A stretch of 64,000 bases of DNA, taken from Hymenobacter montanus (GTDB lineage: Bacteria; Bacteroidota; Bacteroidia; Cytophagales; Hymenobacteraceae). Position 1 is the first letter of the stretch; each line of letters begins with the position of its first letter. Where the stretch lies: positions 186,001 through 250,000 of the forward strand of contig NZ_JACXAD010000002.1 in the NCBI RefSeq assembly GCF_014699115.1. The letters run 5' to 3'. Below, piece by piece: positions 1 to 7,830 of this stretch. The position numbers were made by a program, and so were the translations under genes. The notes beneath the pieces are model-generated. The model made no database searches, was not told where the DNA came from, and saw nothing but the letters and a program-made list of their open reading frames with translations.

Positions 1-1052
1 CCTGCCTGGAGCGGGACCTGCGCCCCATGCTCACCCTCTACCACTGGGACTTGCCGAGCGCTTTGCAGGCCCGCGGGGGCTGGGCCAACCGCAGCATCGT
101 GGGCTGGTTTTCGGACTACGTCCAGCTCGTGGCCCGTCGCCTCGGCGACCGGGTGCCGCACTGGGCGGTGCTCAACGAGCCGATGGTGTTTGTGGGGGCC
201 GGGCACCTGCTCGGCGTGCACGCGCCGGGCCGGCGGCACCTGGGCGCCTTTCTCGCGGCGGCCCACCATGCTACGCTGGCCCAGGCCGAGGGGGCCCGAG
301 CCCTGCGGGCCGGGCTGCCCGAGCCCGCGCAAATCGGCACGACGTTTTCGTGTTCCTACCTCACGCCGTACCGGCCCGGCCACGCCTCCGACGAAGCTGC
401 CACCCGCCGCGCCGACGCCCTGTTGAACCGGTTTTTCGTGGAGCCGACCCTGGGGCTGGGCTACCCCGTGGCCGAGCTGCCCGCCCTGCGCTGGCTGCTG
501 GACCGCTACCAAAAGCCCGGCGACGAGCAGCGCATGAAGTTCGATTTTGACTTTTGGGGCGTGCAGAACTATACCCGGGAGGTGGTGCGCTTCTCGCCCT
601 GGCTGCCCCTGCAATGGGCCACCCTGGTGCCCGCCAAGCTCCGCAAGGTGCCCTACACCGACATGGGCTGGGAGGTATACCCCGAGTCGCTCTACCACAT
701 GCTGAAGCAGTTCGCCGCCTATCCCAACGCGCCCCGGCTTATCGTGACGGAAAGCGGCTCGGCCTTTCCCGACCAGTGCCAGGGTCGGCGCGTGGCCGAC
801 CCGGCCCGCCGCGCCTTTCTGCAGGCCGCCCTTGGCCAGGTGCTGCGCGCCCGCCGCGCGGGCGTCGACGTGGCAGGCTACTTTCCCTGGAGCCTGACCG
901 ACAACTTCGAATGGGCCGAAGGCTACGGCCCGCGCTTCGGGCTGATTCACATTGACTACGAAACCCAGCAGCGAACAGTAAAAGATTCGGGCCGCTGGTA
1001 CCAGGCGTTTCTAAACGGAACCCCGGCCGAAGCACCGCAAGCGCCGTTGTAG
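1..1052 (+). CDS. GH1 family beta-glucosidase (5' end outside the window)
   Basis: Hydrolyses terminal beta-glycosidic bonds by the retaining GH1 mechanism. The frame is open from base 3, before the first internal Met at base 27, so the gene begins upstream and about 350 C-terminal residues are visible. Seen: the GH1 strand LYHWDLP followed by GGW, the acid/base motif LNEP, the nucleophile motif VTESG (usually TENG in this family), and the late active-site segment PWSLTDNFEW with YGPRFGLIHIDY. The N-terminal third of the barrel, including any signal peptide, cannot be judged. The TAG stop lies in the left arm of a dispersed palindrome (see 1050-1112), and the next gene is convergent. The family call is firm; the natural substrate is not. 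Confidence 0.93.
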   Translation, partial: CLERDLRPMLTLYHWDLPSALQARGGWANRSIVGWFSDYVQLVARRLGDRVPHWAVLNEPMVFVGAGHLLGVHAPGRRHLGAFLAAAHHATLAQAEGARALRAGLPEPAQIGTTFSCSYLTPYRPGHASDEAATRRADALLNRFFVEPTLGLGYPVAELPALRWLLDRYQKPGDEQRMKFDFDFWGVQNYTREVVRFSPWLPLQWATLVPAKLRKVPYTDMGWEVYPESLYHMLKQFAAYPNAPRLIVTESGSAFPDQCQGRRVADPARRAFLQAALGQVLRARRAGVDVAGYFPWSLTDNFEWAEGYGPRFGLIHIDYETQQRTVKDSGRWYQAFLNGTPAEAPQAPL

Positions 1053-1112
1053 CGCGGACTCTGGGAGTCCGCGCCTGGGTTTGCGCGGACGCGGACTCCC
1101 AGAGTCCGCGCT
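1050..1112. repeat. Inverted-repeat pair, GCGCGGACT family
   Basis: The 23-base arm at 1051-1073 is exactly complementary to 1090-1112, and each arm is itself nearly palindromic (AGTCC/GGACT). The repeat lies between two convergent genes and supplies the TAG stop of the GH1 gene. A related single unit overlaps the stop of carB at 37762. It could act as a bidirectional terminator or as a REP-like element; there is no T-tract. Confidence 0.75.
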
Positions 1113-1145
1113 ACTGCAGGCTGTTGAGTATTAGTGGTCAGCCGC

Positions 1146-2612
1146 TTACTTGGTGATGACCAGCTTGGCCGTTTTCGCGGTCTTGCGGCCTTGCACGGTC
1201 ACCAGGAACAATCCCTGGGGCAAGTCATGCACCGGTAAGGTTACGGTCTTCACTCTCGGAGTGAGTTGAACTGACTGGCTGGTAAAAAGCTTGCCGGCCA
1301 TATCCCTCATGTGAACCTGAACGACGGCTTCCGATTCAAAGCCGGCGAGGTCAATGCTCACGGCCTGGGTGGCCGGATTGGGATGCACCGGCAACGCCTG
1401 GCTAGCCTGTTTTTCCCTCGCTGCTATCGTGCCCAGCACTACCGGGCCGGTTAGCTGATACACCTGCACCGCTTGCGGAAGTAAAGTACCCGAAAGGGTA
1501 TTGCCCGACAGCGAGAGCGTAGCTGGCATCCTGGAAAACAGGGAGGTGATCGGCCCGCCATACCCCGAAGGAATAGCCAGCGAAACCGTTTTAGCGTTGG
1601 AGTAGGAGGTATTCACCACCACCACGTAACAAGCCGTATTGTCTGTCCAGTAAGAAGCAATCAGTTGCTGATCGCCTGTATTCACCCTGGTTAAAGCTCC
1701 ATTCATCAGCGCTCCTTCCAGGGTTGCAACATCGGTGCGGAGGGCTTTGAACTCATTCCACAAGGCGGGCTGGTTATCCTTCAAATCAAAGGAGAAATCA
1801 TAGCTGATGACTCCTTTGATCCCCGCGGCCAGGCCGGAGTAAAGCATGTTTCGTAACTCGCTTACGGTCGGGTAGCGGGGGGTGTTGGACAGATCACCCC
1901 AGTTGAACGTTTGCAAATGCATAATCATTGGGCGGTTCACCAAGGCGGCGCTCTGTACGTAACCCAGCGTACGCAGGTAGGTTTGGGTGAGGGCCGTGCC
2001 GGCCGTCCAGTCGGAATAGCGGTGAAAGCCTATTGGATAACACTGATAACCCGACGCATCGGCAATCGCGGTATAGGCATTGGCTTGGTTTCTACACGAT
2101 GTATTCCAGCCCGTTAGGGTTAAAAAGGTAAGGTGGCTATCGTCATAGCTTTTAACGCCTGCCTGGAGTTGGGCAAGGTAGTCCAGGGGATAAGTCCCAT
2201 TATCGCTATCATCGGTTAGTATATAGCCAAATGTAGCGGGATAAGTTTTGTACTTCTGTGGCGCATAAAGAATGGTAGGATCATTGGAAACGCTCCCATT
2301 AGTAACACTGATCAGAATTTTGAAATGGTCACTATCAGCAATACGCAGCAGGTTATTTATCGCTTCCCGAGCGCCTGGGGTGCCATCGTCTGCCACGGTT
2401 GAAATATTAAATCCCGCGGCAATCATATCACTTAACGCCTGGATTTGGCTTGCTCTAGGCTCCGTGTAAGGGATGGAATAAGCACCAAAAGGAAAGAAGG
2501 GCTGCCCGTTAACCAGGATTGTTCCATCCGAGCGTATGCTCGAGGTGGACTGGCCCAAAGCCATCGTAGTAACCGCAATACTAAAAACGAGTAATGGAAA
2601 CAATCTTTTCAT
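1146..2612 (-). CDS. Secreted TIM-barrel-like protein with T9SS sorting domain
   Basis: Predicted secreted protein of 488 residues. The start is placed at MKRLFPLLVFS, a clean Sec signal peptide ending ALGQ; an upstream in-frame Met would spoil it. The mature N-terminus has the pattern G-x-PFFPFGAYS, followed by barrel-like segments (YILTDDSDNGTYPLDYL, GVISYDFSFDL), as seen in glycosidase-like proteins, though I see no unambiguous catalytic pair. The last ~85 residues (VHPNPATQAVSIDL to KLVITK) form a type A T9SS sorting domain, so the protein should be exported by type IX secretion and anchored or released at the surface. It is clearly less GC-rich than the GH1 gene it faces, which suggests transfer. 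Exact activity unknown. Confidence 0.8.
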   Translation of the reverse strand: MKRLFPLLVFSIAVTTMALGQSTSSIRSDGTILVNGQPFFPFGAYSIPYTEPRASQIQALSDMIAAGFNISTVADDGTPGAREAINNLLRIADSDHFKILISVTNGSVSNDPTILYAPQKYKTYPATFGYILTDDSDNGTYPLDYLAQLQAGVKSYDDSHLTFLTLTGWNTSCRNQANAYTAIADASGYQCYPIGFHRYSDWTAGTALTQTYLRTLGYVQSAALVNRPMIMHLQTFNWGDLSNTPRYPTVSELRNMLYSGLAAGIKGVISYDFSFDLKDNQPALWNEFKALRTDVATLEGALMNGALTRVNTGDQQLIASYWTDNTACYVVVVNTSYSNAKTVSLAIPSGYGGPITSLFSRMPATLSLSGNTLSGTLLPQAVQVYQLTGPVVLGTIAAREKQASQALPVHPNPATQAVSIDLAGFESEAVVQVHMRDMAGKLFTSQSVQLTPRVKTVTLPVHDLPQGLFLVTVQGRKTAKTAKLVITK

Positions 2613-3468
2613 AGCTTTAATTAAAAAAAATAAATAAAACAATTGGTCGTGCGGCTAATGGTGAATGTGCCCTGATCAAGCGCTGGTTCCGAAGCGTCTG
2701 GGTCTGTGACCAAGATGCCCGCTGAAACATTCCACAATGGTGACATACATCGGCTTCATTGGAGTTGGTTTGTTTATACTTATCCTGTTGACTGACAAAT
2801 GGTTGAAAATGAGTGATGATGTTGGAGTAATGATAAAATATTTATTGTTATATGTATTGATATATTCATGAATTTTGCGCCTGATTTCTATTGTCTGTAC
2901 CTCTTTGAGGTTTTCTTATAGATAGCCCCGTGTTAGGTAGATGTCCAAAAGATACAAATAAATTTTTAGAATGATCTGACTTTTTGGAAAAAATCTTTTA
3001 GCATACAAACTCGTGGGATAACCATTAATTAAGATTTCGGATATGATATGCCCGATATCTATTTCGATTTATTCACTCACCCCTGCCTTACTATTTTAGG
3101 CAAAAAAGATTAACACTTTAGGATGTGCCGAATGAACTAGCTGGCTGGTGAGGCTGAAACGAACTGGTGGGGCTCCACCCGCCGCGGGCACCGATAAAGA
3201 ACCAATAAAGAGGTCGGAGAATCCACTAAAGGGCGCGAAGTCAGCAAATCAAATTGCTGGTGGGTCTTGCTGGTGAGGACGTAGAGGTAGCGGCTGGCCA
3301 AATCGTTTATGGTGGCCCCTTGAGTCGGCGTAATAGAAAAATTGGGCGCGGCGCTAAAAATGGAGAAATACGGTGGCTTAGCTGTTTTAAACAGTGCACA
3401 AACCTACTTCGCTACGGCAGCCCTGACGGCTGGGGTGCTACATTCGGGCTCCGTTTCCTCGTTGCCGT
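2613..3468. other. Intergenic, AT-rich, with a possible gene remnant
   Basis: The part next to the secreted-protein gene is strongly AT-rich and holds no recognisable gene. On the minus strand, about 3137-3401 is an open stretch of roughly 85 codons without a start codon; it includes ATINDLASRYLYVLTSKT. It may be the tail of a decayed gene, but I do not recognise it. No strong promoter was found for hen1; TACATTCG at about 3439 is only near-consensus. Confidence 0.4.
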
Positions 3469-5034
3469 ATGCTTCTCACCATCTCCACCACCCACCAGCC
3501 GGCCACCGACCTCGGCTACCTGCTCCATAAAAACCCGGCTCGCCTGCAAAGCGTGGAAATCACCGGTGGCCAGGCCCACGTGTTTTACCCCGAGGCCACC
3601 GCCGCGCGCTGCACCGCCGCCCTGCTGCTCGACCTCGACCCGGTGGGCCTAGTGCGCGGCCGGGGCCCCGGCGGCCCCGATGGCTTCGCGCTGGAGCAGT
3701 ACGTCAACGACCGGCCCTACGTGGCCTCGTCGTTCCTGAGCGTGGCGCTGAGCAAAGCCTTTGGGACGGCTATGAACGGCACCTGCAAAGACCGGCCAAC
3801 CCTGGCCGCGCAGCCCCTGCCGCTGGCGGCGAAGGTGGCCGTGGTGTCGGCCCCCGGCCCCGACTGGCCACGGCGTCTGTTCGAGCCCTTAGGGTACGCG
3901 GTGGAAGTCGACTCCACCTTGCTCGACCCCACCCGGCCCGAATGGGGCGACAGCTCTTATTACACCCTCACGCTGCGCCACGAAGCCGTTCGCCTGAGCG
4001 ACTTGCTTACCCACCTCTACGTGCTGCTGCCGGTGCTCGACGACGACAAGCACTACTACATCGACCAGCAGGAAGCCGACAAGCTGCTGCACCGCGGCGG
4101 CGCCTGGCTGCCTCAGCACCCCGAGCGCGGCTTTATTACGCGCCGCTACTTGCGGTACCTGGCGGGCATCGTAAACCCCACGCTGGCCCGGCTAATGGAG
4201 GGCGAAGAGCTGGACGCACCCACCGAGGTGCCCACCGAAACCTCACCCCCTGACCCGGCAACTGCTTTACCCGCGGAGTCCGCACGAGAGGGGGCACCGG
4301 AAATGCTCCTGGCACAATCGCCAGACTCTTCCTCTCCATCGGACTTTGCGCATAAAGCAGCTGCGGGGCCAGGGAGCGAGGGGCCCGTGGAGCACGACCG
4401 CAAGCTCAGCCTCCACGACCAGCGCCTCCAACAAGTGGCCCACGAAATCTACCAGCTGGCCCCCAAGCGGGTGCTCGACCTGGGCTGCGGCGAAGGCAAG
4501 CTGCTGCGGCTGCTCCTGCGCCAGCCGAAAATCGAGTACATCCTGGGCATGGACGTGGCCCACCAGGCCCTGGCCCGCGCCGCGGCCCGCCTGCACCTTG
4601 ACGAGATGCCCCCGCGCCAGCGCGCCCGGCTCGACCTTATTCAGGGCTCGCTGCTCTACCGCGACGACCGCCTCGCCGGTTTCGACGCGGCGGCCCTGGT
4701 CGAAGTCATCGAGCACCTCGATGAAAACCGCCTCGCTGCACTCGAAGTCGTGGTGTTTGGCCACGCCCGACCGGGGCACGTATTCGTCACCACGCCCAAC
4801 GCGGAGTATAACCAGCTCTTCGAGAAGCTGGATGCCGGCGAGTTCCGTCACGCCGACCACCGCTTCGAGTGGTCGCGCGCCGAGTTCGCCGCCTGGGCGG
4901 CGGGGGTGGCGGAGCGCCACGGGTATCAGGTGCGGATGGTGGGCATGGGCGAGGAGGTAGAAGGCGTGGGGTCCCCTTCGCAGATGGCGGTGTTTAGGTT
5001 AGGGTCGGAGGTTACTCCTGATACTGATAAATGA
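3469..5034 (+). CDS. hen1: Bacterial Hen1, 3'-terminal RNA ribose 2'-O-methyltransferase
   Basis: Methylates the 2'-OH at the 3' end of broken RNA before Pnkp seals it, so that the repaired junction resists re-cleavage. The product has 521 residues: an N-terminal Hen1-specific domain (MLLTISTTHQPATDLGYLLH, ALEQYVNDRPYVASSF), then a SAM methyltransferase with motif I VLDLGCGEGKLL. The metal-binding motif is EVIEHL (E412, E415, H416) with RHADHRFEW (H461/H464). Residues ~258-306 are a low-complexity linker encoded by a palindromic repeat that recurs in pnkp. The last ~90 codons are duplicated downstream (5702-5975). It overlaps the convergent orphan gene by 23 bases. pnkp, normally its neighbour, is displaced by about 2.8 kb. 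Confidence 0.94.
   Translation: MLLTISTTHQPATDLGYLLHKNPARLQSVEITGGQAHVFYPEATAARCTAALLLDLDPVGLVRGRGPGGPDGFALEQYVNDRPYVASSFLSVALSKAFGTAMNGTCKDRPTLAAQPLPLAAKVAVVSAPGPDWPRRLFEPLGYAVEVDSTLLDPTRPEWGDSSYYTLTLRHEAVRLSDLLTHLYVLLPVLDDDKHYYIDQQEADKLLHRGGAWLPQHPERGFITRRYLRYLAGIVNPTLARLMEGEELDAPTEVPTETSPPDPATALPAESAREGAPEMLLAQSPDSSSPSDFAHKAAAGPGSEGPVEHDRKLSLHDQRLQQVAHEIYQLAPKRVLDLGCGEGKLLRLLLRQPKIEYILGMDVAHQALARAAARLHLDEMPPRQRARLDLIQGSLLYRDDRLAGFDAAALVEVIEHLDENRLAALEVVVFGHARPGHVFVTTPNAEYNQLFEKLDAGEFRHADHRFEWSRAEFAAWAAGVAERHGYQVRMVGMGEEVEGVGSPSQMAVFRLGSEVTPDTDK
4241..4385. repeat. Palindromic element inserted in frame in hen1
   Basis: Starts TCACCCCCTGACCC and ends with an inverted version of itself: the reverse complement of 4342-4383 repeats the left arm, including CTGCTTTATGCGCA in place of CTGCTTTACCCGCG. 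It encodes about 48 residues rich in Pro, Ser, Ala and Glu at the boundary between the N-terminal and methyltransferase domains, without interrupting the frame. The same family lies in frame in pnkp (8522-8646); shorter, less similar relatives precede carB and carA. Confidence 0.75.
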
Positions 5035-5617
5035 AGCGACGGCCCCGCATCAGGTGCGCGCTTCTGCGGGCCAGAATTAATTTTTCTGCCGGAAAAACCT
5101 GCTCAATAGCAATCGTGTCGCTACTATCAATTATGCTTCCCAAATTAGCTACGAGGGCAATATAAAAATTGTCCAGACCATTGGAGTGCATAAGGTTTGG
5201 TTCTGCGGCAAACTCTTTAGGACCGTATATAACCGGCCCTTCTGCCAGATAACTATAATATTTCTGTATATGCCCCGTGCTGTCAACGATGTACTTATCC
5301 TCAATGTCGAATTCGAGGTCCTGTACTTTGAAGGAGCACGCATAAGGGCCAGCTTGTAGAAATTCTTCAACGATATTATCGCACTTGGCATTATTTGGAC
5401 TTAGGTCTTCGTCTAGCACTTGATATTTAGCTACTAACCGGGCCGTAATAGGCAGCTTGGTATCAGGCTGTGTAGTACACCTTGTAGGCAGCTTGGTATC
5501 GGGCTGTGCAGTACACCTTGTAGGCAGCTTGGTATCGGGCTGTGCAGTACAACTTGTAAGTCTCAACGCGATTATCAAACCAAATAATACCTGCTTGGGT
5601 GCGGAATAAAAAATCAT
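5012..5617 (-). CDS. Putative lipoprotein with three 12-residue repeats
   Basis: Unrecognised protein of 201 residues, convergent with hen1. The N-terminus (LFGLIIALRLTSC) reads as a signal peptide with lipobox L-T-S-C. It is followed directly by three copies of C-T-A-Q-P-D-T-K-L-P-T-R, so each unit brings another Cys after the lipidation site. The remaining ~150 residues are acidic and probably globular, with no family I recognise. The gene is much more AT-rich than hen1 and sits between the true hen1 3' end and its duplicate, which indicates acquired DNA. An immunity-like or envelope role is only a guess. Confidence 0.6.
   Translation of the reverse strand: MIFYSAPKQVLFGLIIALRLTSCTAQPDTKLPTRCTAQPDTKLPTRCTTQPDTKLPITARLVAKYQVLDEDLSPNNAKCDNIVEEFLQAGPYACSFKVQDLEFDIEDKYIVDSTGHIQKYYSYLAEGPVIYGPKEFAAEPNLMHSNGLDNFYIALVANLGSIIDSSDTIAIEQVFPAEKLILARRSAHLMRGRRFIYQYQE
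5451..5558. repeat. 36-bp tandem repeat, three units
   Basis: Units at 5451-5486, 5487-5522 and 5523-5558 start GGCAGCTTGGTATC and differ by one to three bases. They lie inside the lipoprotein gene, in frame (12 codons each), just after the lipobox. Confidence 0.9.
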
Positions 5618-5701
5618 CTTTGGGCGTTGGCGTTCCAGGAGTCTTTATCCGGAAATCTATGATGAAGATAATGAGCTTTGTATCAAAGAAGCTGAAGACG
5701 C

Positions 5702-5975
5702 GACGACCGCCTCGCCGCACTCGAAGCCGTGGTGTTCGGGTACGCCCGGCCGGGGCACGTATTCGTCACCACGCCCAACGCGGAGTATAACCAGCTCTTC
5801 GAGAAGCTGGATGCCGGTGAATTCCGTCACGCCGACCACCGCTTCGAGTGGTCGCGCGCCGAGTTCGCCGCCTGGGCGGCGGGGGTGGCGGAGCGCCACG
5901 GGTATCGGGTGCGGATGGTGGGGATGGGCGAGGAGGTAGAAGGCGTGGGGGCCCCTTCGCAGCTGGCGGTGTTTA
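5702..5975 (+). pseudogene. Detached second copy of the hen1 3' end
   Basis: Corresponds base for base, without gaps, to 4723-4996 of hen1 at an offset of 979. I count 12 mismatches in the 268 bases from 5708. It encodes RLAALEAVVFGYARPGH through the H-x-x-H metal region to the hen1 C-terminus and then runs into unrelated sequence up to a stop at 6025. It lacks the N-terminal domain, SAM motif I and the EVIEH motif, so it cannot be active. Its end coincides with the stop codon of the next orphan gene on the minus strand. It most likely arose by recombination of a foreign hen1-plus-neighbour segment into this locus. Confidence 0.92.
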
Positions 5976-6890
5976 ATCTAAAACAGTCATACTCTCCTGA
6001 GAAAACTCTTCTTCATCGTCTTTAGGACGAAAGTTAACCATTTTATTATATGGTAATTTCTCCGCGAATCCAGATAGAGCCTCATCAAATTTAATTGAGT
6101 TAAAGATGTCATGCAGTCGATTTACATCGGCTGGATGAATTATTTTTCCTGCGTCAGAATCACGAATGAAATTTTCAAAATGCGCTTGAAACGTCTTTGT
6201 TGAAATGAGCCCTGACTCTTCAACCTTCTCAAACAACTTCTGGTATCTTTTGACGAGGAAGTAATAATCTACCTGCGGTACCTGAATAGGTAAACTTTCA
6301 GGCCATACTGCTATAGTAATAATGCGCCTGTCGGCAATAGCCTGAAAAACCATGACCTTCGGGACAAAGTATTCACTGCCCAATTGCGCTTGGATTCGCC
6401 TTCTATTGAAATTGTGTTTCCATACCGCGTTTGATGCAGGGAGTGGGTAATAATTGAACTCTGATTTCCCGTAATATTGGGCAGAAATTCGAGCGTTAAT
6501 CTCCGACCAGTTTTTGTAGAGTTCGCCTTTTGCTGGTTGCATTAGATACTCTTCAGTTTGAGGATTCAAAACATAAAGGCCAAGGTCGCCAATCATTTGA
6601 TCAACGAACAAGAAGGCCTCTTGACCAAAGAAATCAGGACGTATAAAATTTAGGTTAAAGCTGAATCTAGTGTCATCAAAATCAGGGTAAATCTCTGAAT
6701 TAGTTGTCTCTGGGTCAGTTTCAGGTTTGTTTAAATCAAATGAGAAATAAACTTCCGTGTCGTCATTCTCATAGAACCACTGGTTTTCCTGCTCGTTGGC
6801 CGGGCACAGGTTAGCTGTTAAATAAATACTAATGTCCTTTTCGGAAGTTTGTTGGGTTTTATGCTTAAAGAAATAGAGGTCGTAGCTCAT
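5973..6890 (-). CDS. Uncharacterised protein in the hen1-pnkp interval
   Basis: Protein of 305 residues starting MSYDLYFFKHKTQQTSEKD. This N-terminus recalls small families of unknown function often found among accessory and immunity-type genes, but I cannot assign one with certainty. It has no signal peptide or membrane segment and is rich in aromatic and acidic residues. The DNA is distinctly AT-rich against the GC-rich hen1 and pnkp. Its TAA stop lies within the last bases of the duplicated hen1 tail, so this gene plus the tail behaves like one inserted unit. A role linked to RNA damage or defence is inferred from position only. Confidence 0.75.
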   Translation of the reverse strand: MSYDLYFFKHKTQQTSEKDISIYLTANLCPANEQENQWFYENDDTEVYFSFDLNKPETDPETTNSEIYPDFDDTRFSFNLNFIRPDFFGQEAFLFVDQMIGDLGLYVLNPQTEEYLMQPAKGELYKNWSEINARISAQYYGKSEFNYYPLPASNAVWKHNFNRRRIQAQLGSEYFVPKVMVFQAIADRRIITIAVWPESLPIQVPQVDYYFLVKRYQKLFEKVEESGLISTKTFQAHFENFIRDSDAGKIIHPADVNRLHDIFNSIKFDEALSGFAEKLPYNKMVNFRPKDDEEEFSQESMTVLD

Positions 6891-6932
6891 CTTGCGCTGG
6901 GTTCCTATGGATGTGTTTTGTCGGGGTTGTTA

Positions 6933-7049
6933 TCACTGTTTATGCCTATTCAACGTCCAGTTGAATTTCTTTTGCACCTCCGGTTTCAGGGTGGTGAAGA
7001 ACTCCAGGTAGAAGCGGTAGAATACGCTGCGGATAAACTCATCGGCCAT
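6933..7049 (-). pseudogene. Remnant of a HigB/RelE-type toxin
   Basis: A 38-codon reading frame starting MADEFIRSVFYRFYLEFF and ending QKKFNWTLNRHKQ. The pattern FYLxFFxxLKPEVQKKFxWTL matches the N-terminus of Gp49-like/HigB toxins, which normally run to about 110 residues. The frame stops just after this segment, so the toxin core is missing. The assignment rests on pattern recognition alone. Confidence 0.5.
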
Positions 7050-7214
7050 GCTCCGAAGTTAATGGATTAGCTAACAATCTCTAAGCAGAAGCATACCTTC
7101 ATCCACCCGTGGGAAGTCTTCAAATTCGGCCAGGTCGGTAGCCGTCGCGTCCGTCAAGACTGGTCAAGTCCGGCTTTCGGGAGTTAAAGCGTGGTATTTA
7201 TCCATACGGATAAC
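7050..7214. other. Short gap with a reading-frame tail
   Basis: On the minus strand, 7074-7163 is an open 29-codon tail (VLTDATATDLAEFEDFPRVD, then GMLLLRDC and a stop) preceded by a stop codon. It looks like the end of a lost gene. Together with the toxin remnant it shows that this interval has gained and lost several genes. Confidence 0.4.
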
Positions 7215-7763
7215 TTACTCCTCGTTAATTCTCTGGGCTATTAATTGACGTTGAGACCTGCTTTCCCGTTTGTGCCTTTCAGCCTTTAATTGCTTCGCAT
7301 AGCTATTACTATCAGTAAAGAACCATAGGTCCCCTATTTCAGCTAGGGGAGAGCCTTGCCTGATCATCACTCCATTGAGATGGCACGTGTCATAGCCGCA
7401 AAGGTGCTTTGAGTAGATGCCAAAATTTCGATGGTTCAATCTTTTGCTTTTCCAGATTTTCTGCTGGTTGGTTCGGATGTTTTCCCAGGCCTGGTCTTCA
7501 TCCGCCTTGGTTAGTTGCTGGCCCAGCGTATTTACCGCAAAATACGTTTGAGGGTCTTTCAATTGCAGGAAGTCAAACGTTTTCGGAAACGCCGCAATGG
7601 CGACCTGCCGCAACGCCACTTTCTGTTCCAGGCTCAGCTTGGTGGTTTCTACGATGGAGCGAAATAGCCCGAGGGTGTTGAAATCGGTGAACTTCTTATG
7701 GTTCTCAATCAGGTGCAAATATTCGCCGTAGCTGAGCGTGCTGAATGGCTTGCCGACTTTCAT
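7215..7763 (-). CDS. Uncharacterised 182-residue protein divergent from pnkp
   Basis: Soluble, basic protein starting MKVGKPFSTLSYGEYLHLIE. It has a helical N-terminal half with many Leu, Lys and Gln, then a segment GYDTCHLNGVMIRQGSPLAE with the only two Cys close together (CGYDTC), and a highly charged C-terminus (KRESRSQRQLIAQRINEE). I do not recognise the family. Its start is 67 bases from the divergent pnkp start, so the two could share a control region. Base composition is intermediate between pnkp and the AT-rich cargo. It could be a dedicated partner of the locus or just another passenger. Confidence 0.65.
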   Translation of the reverse strand: MKVGKPFSTLSYGEYLHLIENHKKFTDFNTLGLFRSIVETTKLSLEQKVALRQVAIAAFPKTFDFLQLKDPQTYFAVNTLGQQLTKADEDQAWENIRTNQQKIWKSKRLNHRNFGIYSKHLCGYDTCHLNGVMIRQGSPLAEIGDLWFFTDSNSYAKQLKAERHKRESRSQRQLIAQRINEE

Positions 7764-7830
7764 AATAGTTTTTACTAGTAGCTATTTGTGCCTAATCTTG
7801 TACTCGCCCGTCGTATATCGGGCCTGATTT

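Noticed and set aside
3254..3652. Open frame overlapping the start of hen1
   Set aside because: Different frame from hen1, low-complexity Pro/Ser ending, no family pattern.
5451..5558. Three 36-bp direct repeats as a mini-CRISPR array
   Set aside because: The repeats are contiguous without spacers and lie in frame in a coding sequence; no cas gene is present.
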